The position numbers and the translations under genes are program-made. Of a DNA stretch of 35,064 bases, positions 25,333 through 32,590 are shown one piece after another; within the stretch, counting starts at the first letter, position 1, and each line of letters begins with the position of its first letter. The stretch lies in contig CALKGG010000023.1 of assembly GCA_938084885.1 (NCBI GenBank), forward strand, positions 1 through 35,064, written 5' to 3'. The notes below the pieces were generated by a model that saw nothing but the letters and a program-made list of their open reading frames with translations, ran no database searches and was not told where the DNA came from. The stretch is from an uncultured Acidimicrobiales bacterium. GTDB lineage: Bacteria > Actinomycetota > Acidimicrobiia > Acidimicrobiales > SHLQ01.

Positions 25333-26616
25333 ATGGACAAGACGATCGACGCCACGATCAACACCGCGATCGACACGGCATCGGGCGATCAAGACATACC
25401 CACGCCAGACTTCTACGACTACCCATGGACCCCGCTGTCGTCGGCGGAGACCGATGGTCGCTTCGCTCGCCTCACCTGGTCCGACGGAGTCGAGTTGTCG
25501 GCCTATGTCCTCTGGCTTCGAGAAAACGCCGTGGGCAACGGCGGCGTCGACCTCTCCACACGTGAGGGACTCATCGACCCCGTCGAACTCACCAACGACA
25601 TCGCCATCACCTCGCTCGAAGTTTCGGCATCGGGATCGCTCATTGTCGAGTTCGCCCCCGACGGTGTCCGCTCGCACTATCACCCGGGCTGGCTTCGCCA
25701 TGTGGCTGACGGCAACCATCGCGCAACGAGTTGGCTACCTGCGCCAAAGACATGGACTACCGAGTCGATGTCAGAACCTCCCACTCATGACGGATCGACG
25801 GTACTCACAGACGAAGCGGTCTTTGGCCAGTGGCTCGACGACTTGGTTCGGTTCGGGCTTGCTCGACTGCGAGGATGCCCGCTCGACCATGACTTCAACG
25901 CGCTACTCGCATCGAAGATCGGCGCCGTTCGAGACACGAACTTCGGGCCGATCTGGGATGTGGTGGCAGACATCACCCTGGCAGGGTCAGACGAGACGAA
26001 TTCGACCGCGAACACGAACCTTCGCCTCGGCCCACATACCGACCTCCCAACACGAGAGACCCCGCCGGGGTTTCAGTTCTTGCACTGCGTCCAGAACAAC
26101 GCAGCTGGCGGGCATTCGACCATGGCTGACGGCGCGGCGGTCGTAGAGGCAATTCAACGCGAACATCCCGAGCATTACGAAGCGCTCACCACGCTCAACT
26201 GGATCTTCTTCAACCGTGGTCCCGGCATCGACCACCGCTGGTCGGGACCGTTCATTGATCACGGTGTCGAGGGCGCGCCGCTTACTCTGCGGGCGTTCTA
26301 TCCAGTGCGGGGCTTCCCCGACATGGCCCCAGAAGATCAGCCCCGTGCCTATGAAGCAATGCGCTGCTTCAGCGAGATGGCCGCAAGTACCCGATTCCAG
26401 ATCGACTATCCCTTCGTCCCCGGAGACCTCGTTGGATTCGACAACCGGCGGATTCTTCACGGTCGCGACTCGTTCGATTCGGGAGGTACCCGGCACCTGC
26501 GCGGGATGTACATCGACCACGACGAAATTCGCTCGACCGCACGAGTCGTGAGCAGGCGCCTCGCCACCCAATCTCGCCAACACAACCACAGATTTCATGA
26601 AAGAAGTGCGCTATGA
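25333..26616 (+). CDS. gamma-butyrobetaine dioxygenase-like TauD/TfdA oxygenase
   Basis: A 427-residue Fe(II)/2-oxoglutarate dioxygenase. An N-terminal GBBH-like/DUF971 domain (about 35-120) precedes the TauD fold. Iron ligands are H-T-D (H235, D237) and the distal H in R-I-L-H-G-R-D (about 377); R-H-L-R-G-M-Y-I-D should bind 2-oxoglutarate. GBB hydroxylase turns gamma-butyrobetaine into L-carnitine, and the next two genes degrade carnitine, which supports the call. The Zn-binding cysteines usual in the N-terminal domain are not seen (L-R-E-N-A where R-D-N-C is usual), so trimethyllysine or another betaine cannot be excluded. A GGGGGG run lies 7 bp before the ATG at 25333. Confidence 0.78.
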   Translation: MDKTIDATINTAIDTASGDQDIPTPDFYDYPWTPLSSAETDGRFARLTWSDGVELSAYVLWLRENAVGNGGVDLSTREGLIDPVELTNDIAITSLEVSASGSLIVEFAPDGVRSHYHPGWLRHVADGNHRATSWLPAPKTWTTESMSEPPTHDGSTVLTDEAVFGQWLDDLVRFGLARLRGCPLDHDFNALLASKIGAVRDTNFGPIWDVVADITLAGSDETNSTANTNLRLGPHTDLPTRETPPGFQFLHCVQNNAAGGHSTMADGAAVVEAIQREHPEHYEALTTLNWIFFNRGPGIDHRWSGPFIDHGVEGAPLTLRAFYPVRGFPDMAPEDQPRAYEAMRCFSEMAASTRFQIDYPFVPGDLVGFDNRRILHGRDSFDSGGTRHLRGMYIDHDEIRSTARVVSRRLATQSRQHNHRFHERSAL

Positions 26617-27512
26617 GTGACAAACACGACGGAGTCTTTATCACCTGTGCGGTGACCGGCGGTGGGGCGACCACAGCGAAATCTGACAAGGTGCCGATCA
26701 CTCCCGAAGAGATCGCAAACGCCTGCATCGAAGCCGCCAAGGCAGGCGCCGCGATCACTCACGTGCACGTCCGCGAAGACAATGGCGATGCGTCACGCGA
26801 TGTTGGCAAGTACGCCGAGGTTGTCGAGCGGGTTCGGGAGAGCGACACCGACGTGGTGCTCAACCTGACTGCGGGCATGGGCGGCGATATCGTGCTCGGC
26901 GGCGTCGAGACTCCGCTGCCGCCAGCGGTCGACGGCACCGACATGGTCGGCGCAACCGAGCGCGTCGAACACGTTCGTCAACTACGTCCAGAGATCTGCA
27001 CGCTCGACTGCGGCACGATGAACTTCGGCGAGGGCGACTACATCATGACCAACACGCCGAGCCAGCTCGAAGAGATGGCAAAACAGATGACCGAGATCGG
27101 AACTCGTATCGAGATCGAAGCGTTCGACACCGGCCATCTTGCACACGCAAAGAACTTGGTGGAGCGCGGCATCATCCCGAAGCCAGTCATGGTGCAGCTG
27201 TGTATGGGCATCCCGTGGGGTGCACCCGACGACCTCAACACGTTCATGGCAATGCGCAACAATATCCCTGAAGACTGGACCTTCTCGGCGTTCAGCATCA
27301 GCCGCAACCAACTGAAGTACGTATCGCTTGCGGCCATGGCGGGTGGCAATGTGCGTGTTGGCCTCGAAGACAACATTTACCTCGACCGTGGTGTGCTCGC
27401 TACCAACGGCGATCTCGTCGATCGCGCAGTGACGATTCTCGAAGCGCAGAACTACAACATCCTGACGCCACAACAGGTGCGCGAGAACCTCGAGCTCACC
27501 AAGCATGGCTGA
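26613..27512 (+). CDS. BKACE (DUF849) beta-keto acid cleavage enzyme, probably 3-dehydrocarnitine-specific
   Basis: A 299-residue Zn-dependent enzyme of the 3-keto-5-aminohexanoate cleavage family, which condenses a beta-keto acid with acetyl-CoA and releases acetoacetate. Seen: I-T-C-A-V-T-G near the N-terminus, A-G-A-A-I-T-H-V-H-V-R (Zn-binding His pair, about 48-50), L-N-L-T-A-G-M-G-G, T-L-D-C-G-T-M-N-F, F-D-T-G-H-L and G-N-V-R-V-G-L-E-D-N-I-Y (catalytic/Zn Glu). Next to L-carnitine dehydrogenase the substrate should be 3-dehydrocarnitine, giving betainyl-CoA and acetoacetate. The ATG overlaps the dioxygenase stop (ATGA). Confidence 0.85.
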   Translation: MSDKHDGVFITCAVTGGGATTAKSDKVPITPEEIANACIEAAKAGAAITHVHVREDNGDASRDVGKYAEVVERVRESDTDVVLNLTAGMGGDIVLGGVETPLPPAVDGTDMVGATERVEHVRQLRPEICTLDCGTMNFGEGDYIMTNTPSQLEEMAKQMTEIGTRIEIEAFDTGHLAHAKNLVERGIIPKPVMVQLCMGIPWGAPDDLNTFMAMRNNIPEDWTFSAFSISRNQLKYVSLAAMAGGNVRVGLEDNIYLDRGVLATNGDLVDRAVTILEAQNYNILTPQQVRENLELTKHG

Positions 27513-28509
27513 GCCCGCTGAGTACGAGCCGATCTCGATCGATCGCGCGGCGGTCGTCGGTTGTGGCGTTATCGGTGCGGCGTGGGCGAGTCGCATGTTG
27601 CTGAGCGGCGTCGATGTTGCGATCAGCGACCCGTCTCCCGATGCCGAAGCGATCCTCACCGAGGTCATGGCGAATGCCGTCGCTGCGTGGGACGACCTCG
27701 GCCTGTCGACGGCGAACCGAGGCAGCTACGTCATGGCTGAGTCCATTGGTGATGCCGTCGCCAACGCGCAGTTCGTCCAAGAGAGCGTGCCCGAGCGGCC
27801 CGAGGTCAAAGAGGCTGTGCTCGCCGAAATCGAAGAGGCGGCACCGACCGACACCATTATCGGTTCGTCCACCTCAGGCATCCGAGCGACGGTGATGCAA
27901 GAGACGATGACCAACCCCGAGCGCCTCGTCGTCGGCCACCCCTACAACCCGGTATACCTGCTGCCTGTCGTCGAAGTTGTCGGCGGCGAAAAGACACCGA
28001 TCGAGGTCGTTCGTCGTGCGCAAGGTATCTACGCAGGAATCGGGATGAAGCCAGTTCACGTTCGCGTCGACATCGATGCCTTCATCGGCGACCGACTGCT
28101 CGAGGCACTCTGGCGCGAAGCACTGTGGCTCGTGAACGATGGGGTGGCGACCACCCAAGAGATCGACGACATCATGACCCACGGCTTCGGCTTGCGCTGG
28201 GCGCAGATGGGTCTCTTCGAGACCTACCGGGTCGCTGGTGGCACCGGCGGCTTCAAGCACTTCATGGACCAGTTCGGGCCAACCCTCGAATGGCCCTACA
28301 GCAAGCTCATGGACACTCCCGAGTACACCGACGAACTCGTCGACACCATCGTCGAACAAAGCGATGCGCAATCGGGGATGCACGACGTGCGCGAGCTCGA
28401 ACGCATCCGTGACCGCAATGTCGTTGGCTTCCTCAAAGTGCTCGAAACCAACAAGTGGGGCGCCGGAAACGCGATTGCCGAACATCGTCGGCTGAGCGCA
28501 AACGACTAG
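27505..28509 (+). CDS. lcdH: L-carnitine dehydrogenase
   Basis: A 334-residue NAD-dependent enzyme of the 3-hydroxyacyl-CoA dehydrogenase superfamily that oxidises L-carnitine to 3-dehydrocarnitine. Rossmann motif G-C-G-V-I-G-A-A-W (about 19-27), the catalytic region G-H-P-Y-N-P-V-Y-L-L-P-V-V-E-V-V-G-G (about 147-164), G-D-R-L-L-E-A-L-W-R-E-A and T-H-G-F-G-L-R-W-A are characteristic of carnitine dehydrogenases rather than of fatty acid beta-oxidation enzymes. Some homologues carry a C-terminal betainyl-CoA thioesterase; this one ends without it. It overlaps the BKACE gene by 8 bp and closes the operon. Confidence 0.87.
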   Translation: MAEPAEYEPISIDRAAVVGCGVIGAAWASRMLLSGVDVAISDPSPDAEAILTEVMANAVAAWDDLGLSTANRGSYVMAESIGDAVANAQFVQESVPERPEVKEAVLAEIEEAAPTDTIIGSSTSGIRATVMQETMTNPERLVVGHPYNPVYLLPVVEVVGGEKTPIEVVRRAQGIYAGIGMKPVHVRVDIDAFIGDRLLEALWREALWLVNDGVATTQEIDDIMTHGFGLRWAQMGLFETYRVAGGTGGFKHFMDQFGPTLEWPYSKLMDTPEYTDELVDTIVEQSDAQSGMHDVRELERIRDRNVVGFLKVLETNKWGAGNAIAEHRRLSAND

Positions 28510-28582
28510 TCCAACCCACGTGTGCTTACGACGAGGTGAACAGCGTTGCTCGCTCCGCTGTTCGAGTCGAGGAGAAACTACG

Positions 28583-30139
28583 GTGCTCAGTATGCGCAGA
28601 AGTTTGACCCCCATAGTTCTTGCGCTGTCAATGCTCGCAGTTGCCTGCAGTAGCAGCGCCGAATCTTCAACCGCCGGCGATTCCGCTGCCGATGGCGTGG
28701 TGCAGGGGACCGAGACGCCTGCGACGGAAACCCTCGAGTTCGACATTGCTGATCTGGAGCTCATCCCCGGAGACGTCGATACCGGCTCGGTCGACGTTGC
28801 TGGCACAACCATCGAGTACGTGGTCTCGATACCCGAGGGTTTCGAAATCGGCGACAGGGCTCCGGTGCTTTTGGCGTTGCCCCCCGGCGGTCAAAGCCTC
28901 GAAACCGCGCGGTCGACGCTCGACCGCGTCTATGTCGCGGAAGCCCAGCGGCTTGGGTGGGTTGTCGTGAGCCCGGCAGCTCCCGACGGCGTGCGGTTCT
29001 TCGACGGGGCCGAGGGTTCGTTGCCGGGCTTTGTCGACTGGATTGAAGCATGGGTCGAACCAGAGGGCGGCGCCCCACATGTCGCAGGCATCAGCAACGG
29101 TGGAATCAGCGCATTTCGCTACGCCACGCAGAACCCGGATCGAACGCAATCGGTCATCACGTTCCCTGGCTTTCCCCGCGGCGACGACCGCAACGTACTC
29201 GACCAGCTCGCTGAGATACCTGTGCGAATGTACGTGGGAGGCGACGACACAAACTGGATTGGTCCCGCCGAAGACGCAACCGCGTTGCTTCAACAAGCCG
29301 GTGGTGATGTCGAGTTGGTGATCTTCCCCGGCGAAGGCCACCGAATCGACTCGGCGTCCGACGGAACGCTCGTGTTTGCCCAACTCGAGAGTTTCCGAGA
29401 CGGCGGCACGCCGGATGCAGATGCTGTCGAAGAACCCGTTGAGGAGAATGCCGTGGCAGAGTCGAACAGCGTCGAGGTCGAACCAGCGATCTCACCTGGT
29501 GCGGTAGCCAACGGCGTCGTCAGCATCGACGGCACCGCAATCGAATATGTCACGGCGGTGCCAAGCGGCTTCGCTCCGGGTGATGCCGCTCCCGTGCTAC
29601 TAGCCTTTCCGCCTGGCGATCAGAGCTATGACCTGACCGAAGGTCTCGTTCGCGGCACCTATGCATCGGAGGCGTTGCGCCTTGGGTGGGTGGTGATCAG
29701 CCCGGCGGCGCCCGGCGGTGTGCGATTCACCGAGGGAAGCGAAGCGCTGTTGCCCGGGTTTCTCGATTGGGCCGAGACGTGGGTGATGCCCGAAGGCGGA
29801 GCGCCGCACGTCATTGGCATTAGCAATGGCGGTCTCAGCGCGTTCCGTTACGCCGGCGGCAATACCGACCGGGTGCTGTCGCTCATTGTCTTTCCGGGCT
29901 TCCCGCAAGCTCCCGCCGATCGTTCCGCATTCGCCGACCTGACCAACGTGCCGATTCGCATGTTTGTCGGTGGTCTCGACGAGCCATGGATTGGCCCGTC
30001 CGAGGACACGGTCGATGCGGTCGAACAGGTCGGCGGTGACATTTCACTCACCATTTTCGAAGGTGAGGGCCACGTGATGAACTCGACCCGAGACGGCACC
30101 GTCCTCTTTGAACAACTCGAAAGCTTCCGACAGCGCTAA
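28583..30139 (+). CDS. lipoprotein with two tandem alpha/beta-hydrolase (esterase) domains
   Basis: A 518-residue exported lipoprotein: signal peptide with lipobox M-L-A-V-A-C (Cys at about residue 22), a short Ser/Ala linker, then two homologous hydrolase halves (about 60-275 and 310-518). Each has P-P-G-G-Q-S or P-P-G-D-Q-S, L-G-W-V-V-x-S-P-A-A-P, the nucleophile G-I-S-N-G-G, an acid in V-G-G-D-D or V-G-G-L-D and a His in G-E-G-H, so both triads appear complete. They resemble feruloyl/poly-hydroxybutyrate-depolymerase-like esterases. The GTG at 28583 is chosen for GGAG 8 bp upstream. It follows the carnitine operon by 73 bp, but a pathway link is not shown. Confidence 0.82.
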   Translation: MLSMRRSLTPIVLALSMLAVACSSSAESSTAGDSAADGVVQGTETPATETLEFDIADLELIPGDVDTGSVDVAGTTIEYVVSIPEGFEIGDRAPVLLALPPGGQSLETARSTLDRVYVAEAQRLGWVVVSPAAPDGVRFFDGAEGSLPGFVDWIEAWVEPEGGAPHVAGISNGGISAFRYATQNPDRTQSVITFPGFPRGDDRNVLDQLAEIPVRMYVGGDDTNWIGPAEDATALLQQAGGDVELVIFPGEGHRIDSASDGTLVFAQLESFRDGGTPDADAVEEPVEENAVAESNSVEVEPAISPGAVANGVVSIDGTAIEYVTAVPSGFAPGDAAPVLLAFPPGDQSYDLTEGLVRGTYASEALRLGWVVISPAAPGGVRFTEGSEALLPGFLDWAETWVMPEGGAPHVIGISNGGLSAFRYAGGNTDRVLSLIVFPGFPQAPADRSAFADLTNVPIRMFVGGLDEPWIGPSEDTVDAVEQVGGDISLTIFEGEGHVMNSTRDGTVLFEQLESFRQR

Positions 30140-30205
30140 CACCCCAGGATTTGTGAAGGATTTCGAACCGTATGGGTATCAAATCCTTCACAAATCCTGC
30201 GGGTG
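30140..30205. terminator. 24-bp hairpin filling the convergent intergenic gap
   Basis: Arms 30146-30163 and 30181-30198 are a perfect 18-bp inverted repeat around a 17-nt loop; one further pair and CACCC/GGGTG beyond a bulged C extend it to 24 bp. It begins at the base after the lipoprotein stop and ends 1 bp before the stop of the Sec-protein gene. There is no T-run, so it may end or stabilise both transcripts. Confidence 0.7.
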
Positions 30206-30206
30206 G

Positions 30207-30824
30207 TTATTGGGGGCGGTCGCCGAAGTTGGGGCCTTCGGTTCGGGTGCGCTTGAGCTCCCAGAAGCCGTCCATTGTCGACATGGTGACCATGGCGTCC
30301 CACAGGGCGAGGCCTTCATCACCTGTTGGGGCACGGCTGATGACGGGACCGAAGATGCCGACCTTTTCGCCGTCCTCTTTTTCGAATCCGATGATCGGCG
30401 TGCCGACGTCTTGGCCGACGAGGCCGAGACCGATATCCATCTTTTCGCGAATGACGGAATCCCACGACTCGTCGTCGAAAGCCGACGCGAACGATGCATC
30501 CATGCCAGCGGCTTCGAGGATCTCGGCTACTGGCGCATACAGATTTTCGTCGTGGTGGATGAACGTCCCGCACTGCCAATAGAAGCGGCCCGCGGCCTCG
30601 TTGCCTTCGGCCGCGTTGATTGCTTCGAAAACACGCAGCAAGTTGTGGGTATACACCACTGGCTTGTAGTAGTCGGAGTCCTCCGGCGGCTCGTTCTTGA
30701 ACAACAAGCTGATTGGCTGCCAGGTGACATCGAGGTCACGGTCTGGTTTCACCACATCGACGACCCAACGGGCCGTCACCCAACACCACGGTCAAATAGG
30801 ATCTACCCACTTCTCAATTTTCAT
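30207..30824 (-). CDS. selenocysteine-containing DsbA-fold protein, Rv2466c (mycothiol-dependent nitroreductase)-like
   Basis: Read with TGA 30794-30792 as selenocysteine, this is a 205-residue DsbA-family protein starting M-K-I-E-K-W-V-D-P-I-U-P-W-C-W-V-T-A-R-W. M. tuberculosis Rv2466c has D-P-L-C-P-W-C-W-I-T-S-R-W at this place, so the TGA replaces the nucleophilic Cys of C-P-W-C. The rest matches too: G-E/Q-D-V-G-T-P near 140, F-G-P-V-I-S, L-W-D-A-x-V-T and the tail F-W-E-L-K-R-T-R-T-E. Rv2466c is about 207 residues, so the length agrees. A call starting after the TGA would lose the whole active site. The ATG at 30824 has TAGGGT 6 bp upstream. The role would be mycothiol-linked reduction; the partner is not visible. 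Confidence 0.85.
30759..30777 (-). promoter_or_regulatory. predicted SECIS of the DsbA-like gene
   Basis: GACGGCCC-GTT-GGGTCGTC forms an 8-bp stem (one wobble) with loop GTT, G first. The loop starts 22 nt after the TGA, inside the usual bacterial SECIS range. Confidence 0.6.
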
Positions 30825-30830
30825 GTCCTG

Positions 30831-30840
30831 ACCCTAGCCT
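30831..30840. promoter_or_regulatory. overlapping divergent -10 hexamers of two selenoprotein genes
   Basis: Minus strand TAGGGT (30836-30831) lies 6 bp before the ATG at 30824; plus strand TAGCCT (30835-30840) lies 7 bp before the ATG at 30848. They share the TA at 30835-30836. The same layout occurs at 3353-3362. Confidence 0.5.
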
Positions 30841-30847
30841 TTCATCC

Positions 30848-32590
30848 ATGGACGCGCAGTATGAAGTGGTCTGGCCTAAAGCGCCGCTGGGGGTGCAGGC
30901 GCGACGGTCGGCGCCTCGCCTCGGGTCCCTCGACGGCACGCGAGTCGCCTTCCTCTGGGACTATCTCTTTCGAGGCGATGAGCTCTTTCCCATTCTCGCC
31001 CAAGCGCTCGCAGAACGATTCCCGGCCATCGAGATTCTGAGCTTCGAAGAGTTTGGCAATCTTCATGGTGCCGACGAACGAGAGCGCGTTGGTCGCCTCC
31101 CCGACGACCTGCGGAGCAGGGGCGTCGATGCCGTTGTTTCTGGGATGGGGTGTTGAGGCAGTTGCACGCCCGCCGTGATGCGGGCCGCAATCGCAGCTGA
31201 ATCTGCTGGCATCCCGTCGGTGTCGATCGTGTGCGAAGGCTTTGCTGGTCAAGCGCAAGCGACCGGTCGAGGCTATGGATACGACGAACTCGCGCTCGCA
31301 CAAACGGTTGGGCATGTCGATGCGCAAAGCGCCGATGACATGCGCGCCAATTTTTTGTCCGAAACCGTCGAGCAGGTCATCGGTGGCCTTACCGGAACCA
31401 ACCAAGCCAGTGCCGGCGCCGCGGCGAGTAGCGAGCCTGCGGCACTCGAGGTTGCCGTTCGGGGTTCGATCGACGACATCAACGCCGCCTTCAGAGAACG
31501 CGGTTGGACCGACGGGCACGCCGTCATTCCTCCGACCGTGGCCCGGGTCGACGCCTTCCTTGAAGCCTCGGGCCAGGACCCGTGGAAGGTGCTCGGCGTG
31601 GCGCCCTCGTCGGGTCGCGATGTGACGATCTGGTCGATCGGCGTCAACGCCGTAATGGCAGGCTGCGTGCCCGAACACCTGCCGATTCTGCTGTCAATGG
31701 CCGAGGTGCTGCTCGACCCCGCCTACGGTGCCGAACATTCGGGCAACACCACTGGCGCCGATGCGCTCGTCGTGCTGAGTGGTCCCGCTGGTGGCGACCT
31801 CGGGTTCAACTACGGTGCTGGTGCGCTGCGCGAAGGCACGCATGCAAACACCAGTGTCGGTCGTTGGCTCCGCCTCTATCTCCGAAACGTTTTTGGGTTC
31901 ACCGCCGATGCGCTCGATAAGGCCACGTTCGGCAATTCGGCTCGAGTCGTGCTCGCAGAAGACCACGCAGCGCTCACCGATATTGGTTGGCCATCGCTCG
32001 CCGAAGACCTCGGTGCAACAGTGGGGGCAAACGCCATTTCGATGGCCCGATTGAACAGCGGCACGATCATCGGCAGCGTCTTTGGGTCGACCCCAGCCGA
32101 GATCGCGCCGTACCTCGGCAACGGTATTGCTCGCACCGCTGCCTGGGACCTCACCCACGTCTACGGCCTCGGACACGACCAGTTCCAACCACTGCTCGTT
32201 CTGTCACCCATCTTGGCCCGGACGTTTGCGAACAACGGAATGTCGAAGGCCGACGTTCAAGATCTGCTGTTCGAGCACGCTCGCATTCCCGCGTCGACCT
32301 TCGAGTCAATGATCGGGCAGTGGAGCAATCTCACCGCCGGCCGGCGAACCCTTCTGGACCTCGTCGCTGCGGACCTTGTCCCAACGGTCTTCGCTGAATC
32401 CGCGGACCCACACCGACTCGTCCCGGTTGTCACCCGGCCCGAACGCTTGCTGATCGCGGTCGCTGGTGACCCCAACCGAACCAATGCCTACGCATTCAGC
32501 AACGATGGACCGCACGGTTGGTGGACGACCAAGACCATCGACTTCGAACCGTCGACCGACCTTGTTTGTGAGGTTCCTCAGGTCAACTGA
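30848..32590 (+). CDS. UGSC-family selenoprotein
   Basis: Read through TGA 31154-31156 this is one 580-residue frame. The N-terminal part has L-D-G-T-R-V-A-F-L-W-D and ends in A-V-V-S-G-M-G-C-U-G-S-C-T-P-A-V-M-R-A-A, with Sec at residue 103. U-G-S-C is the motif that gives the UGSC family its name; known members use Sec or Cys here, and the domain is thought to be redox-active. The next block (A-G-I-P-S-V-S-I-V-C-E-G-F) completes the domain at about 185. A further 390 residues (S-I-D-D-I-N-A-A-F-R-E-R-G-W and G-P-A-G-G-D-L-G-F-N-Y-G-A-G) are of unknown function. It overlaps the convergent PLP decarboxylase gene by 13 bp. Without Sec decoding it would appear as two genes. Confidence 0.87.
31168..31185 (+). 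promoter_or_regulatory. predicted SECIS of the UGSC gene
   Basis: GCCCGC-CGTGAT-GCGGGC: 6-bp perfect stem, 6-nt loop with G second. The loop starts 17 nt after the TGA, within the bacterial SECIS range. Confidence 0.6.

Noticed and set aside
31154..31156. TGA in the UGSC gene as a frameshift, nonsense mutation or gene boundary
   Set aside because: The frame and protein similarity continue directly across it, it falls in a known Sec motif, a SECIS-like hairpin follows, and two other genes close by show the same.
31175..32590. Separate 471-residue gene starting at an ATG after the TGA
   Set aside because: It begins just after the UGSC motif without promoter or ribosome-binding site; it is the second part of the selenoprotein frame.
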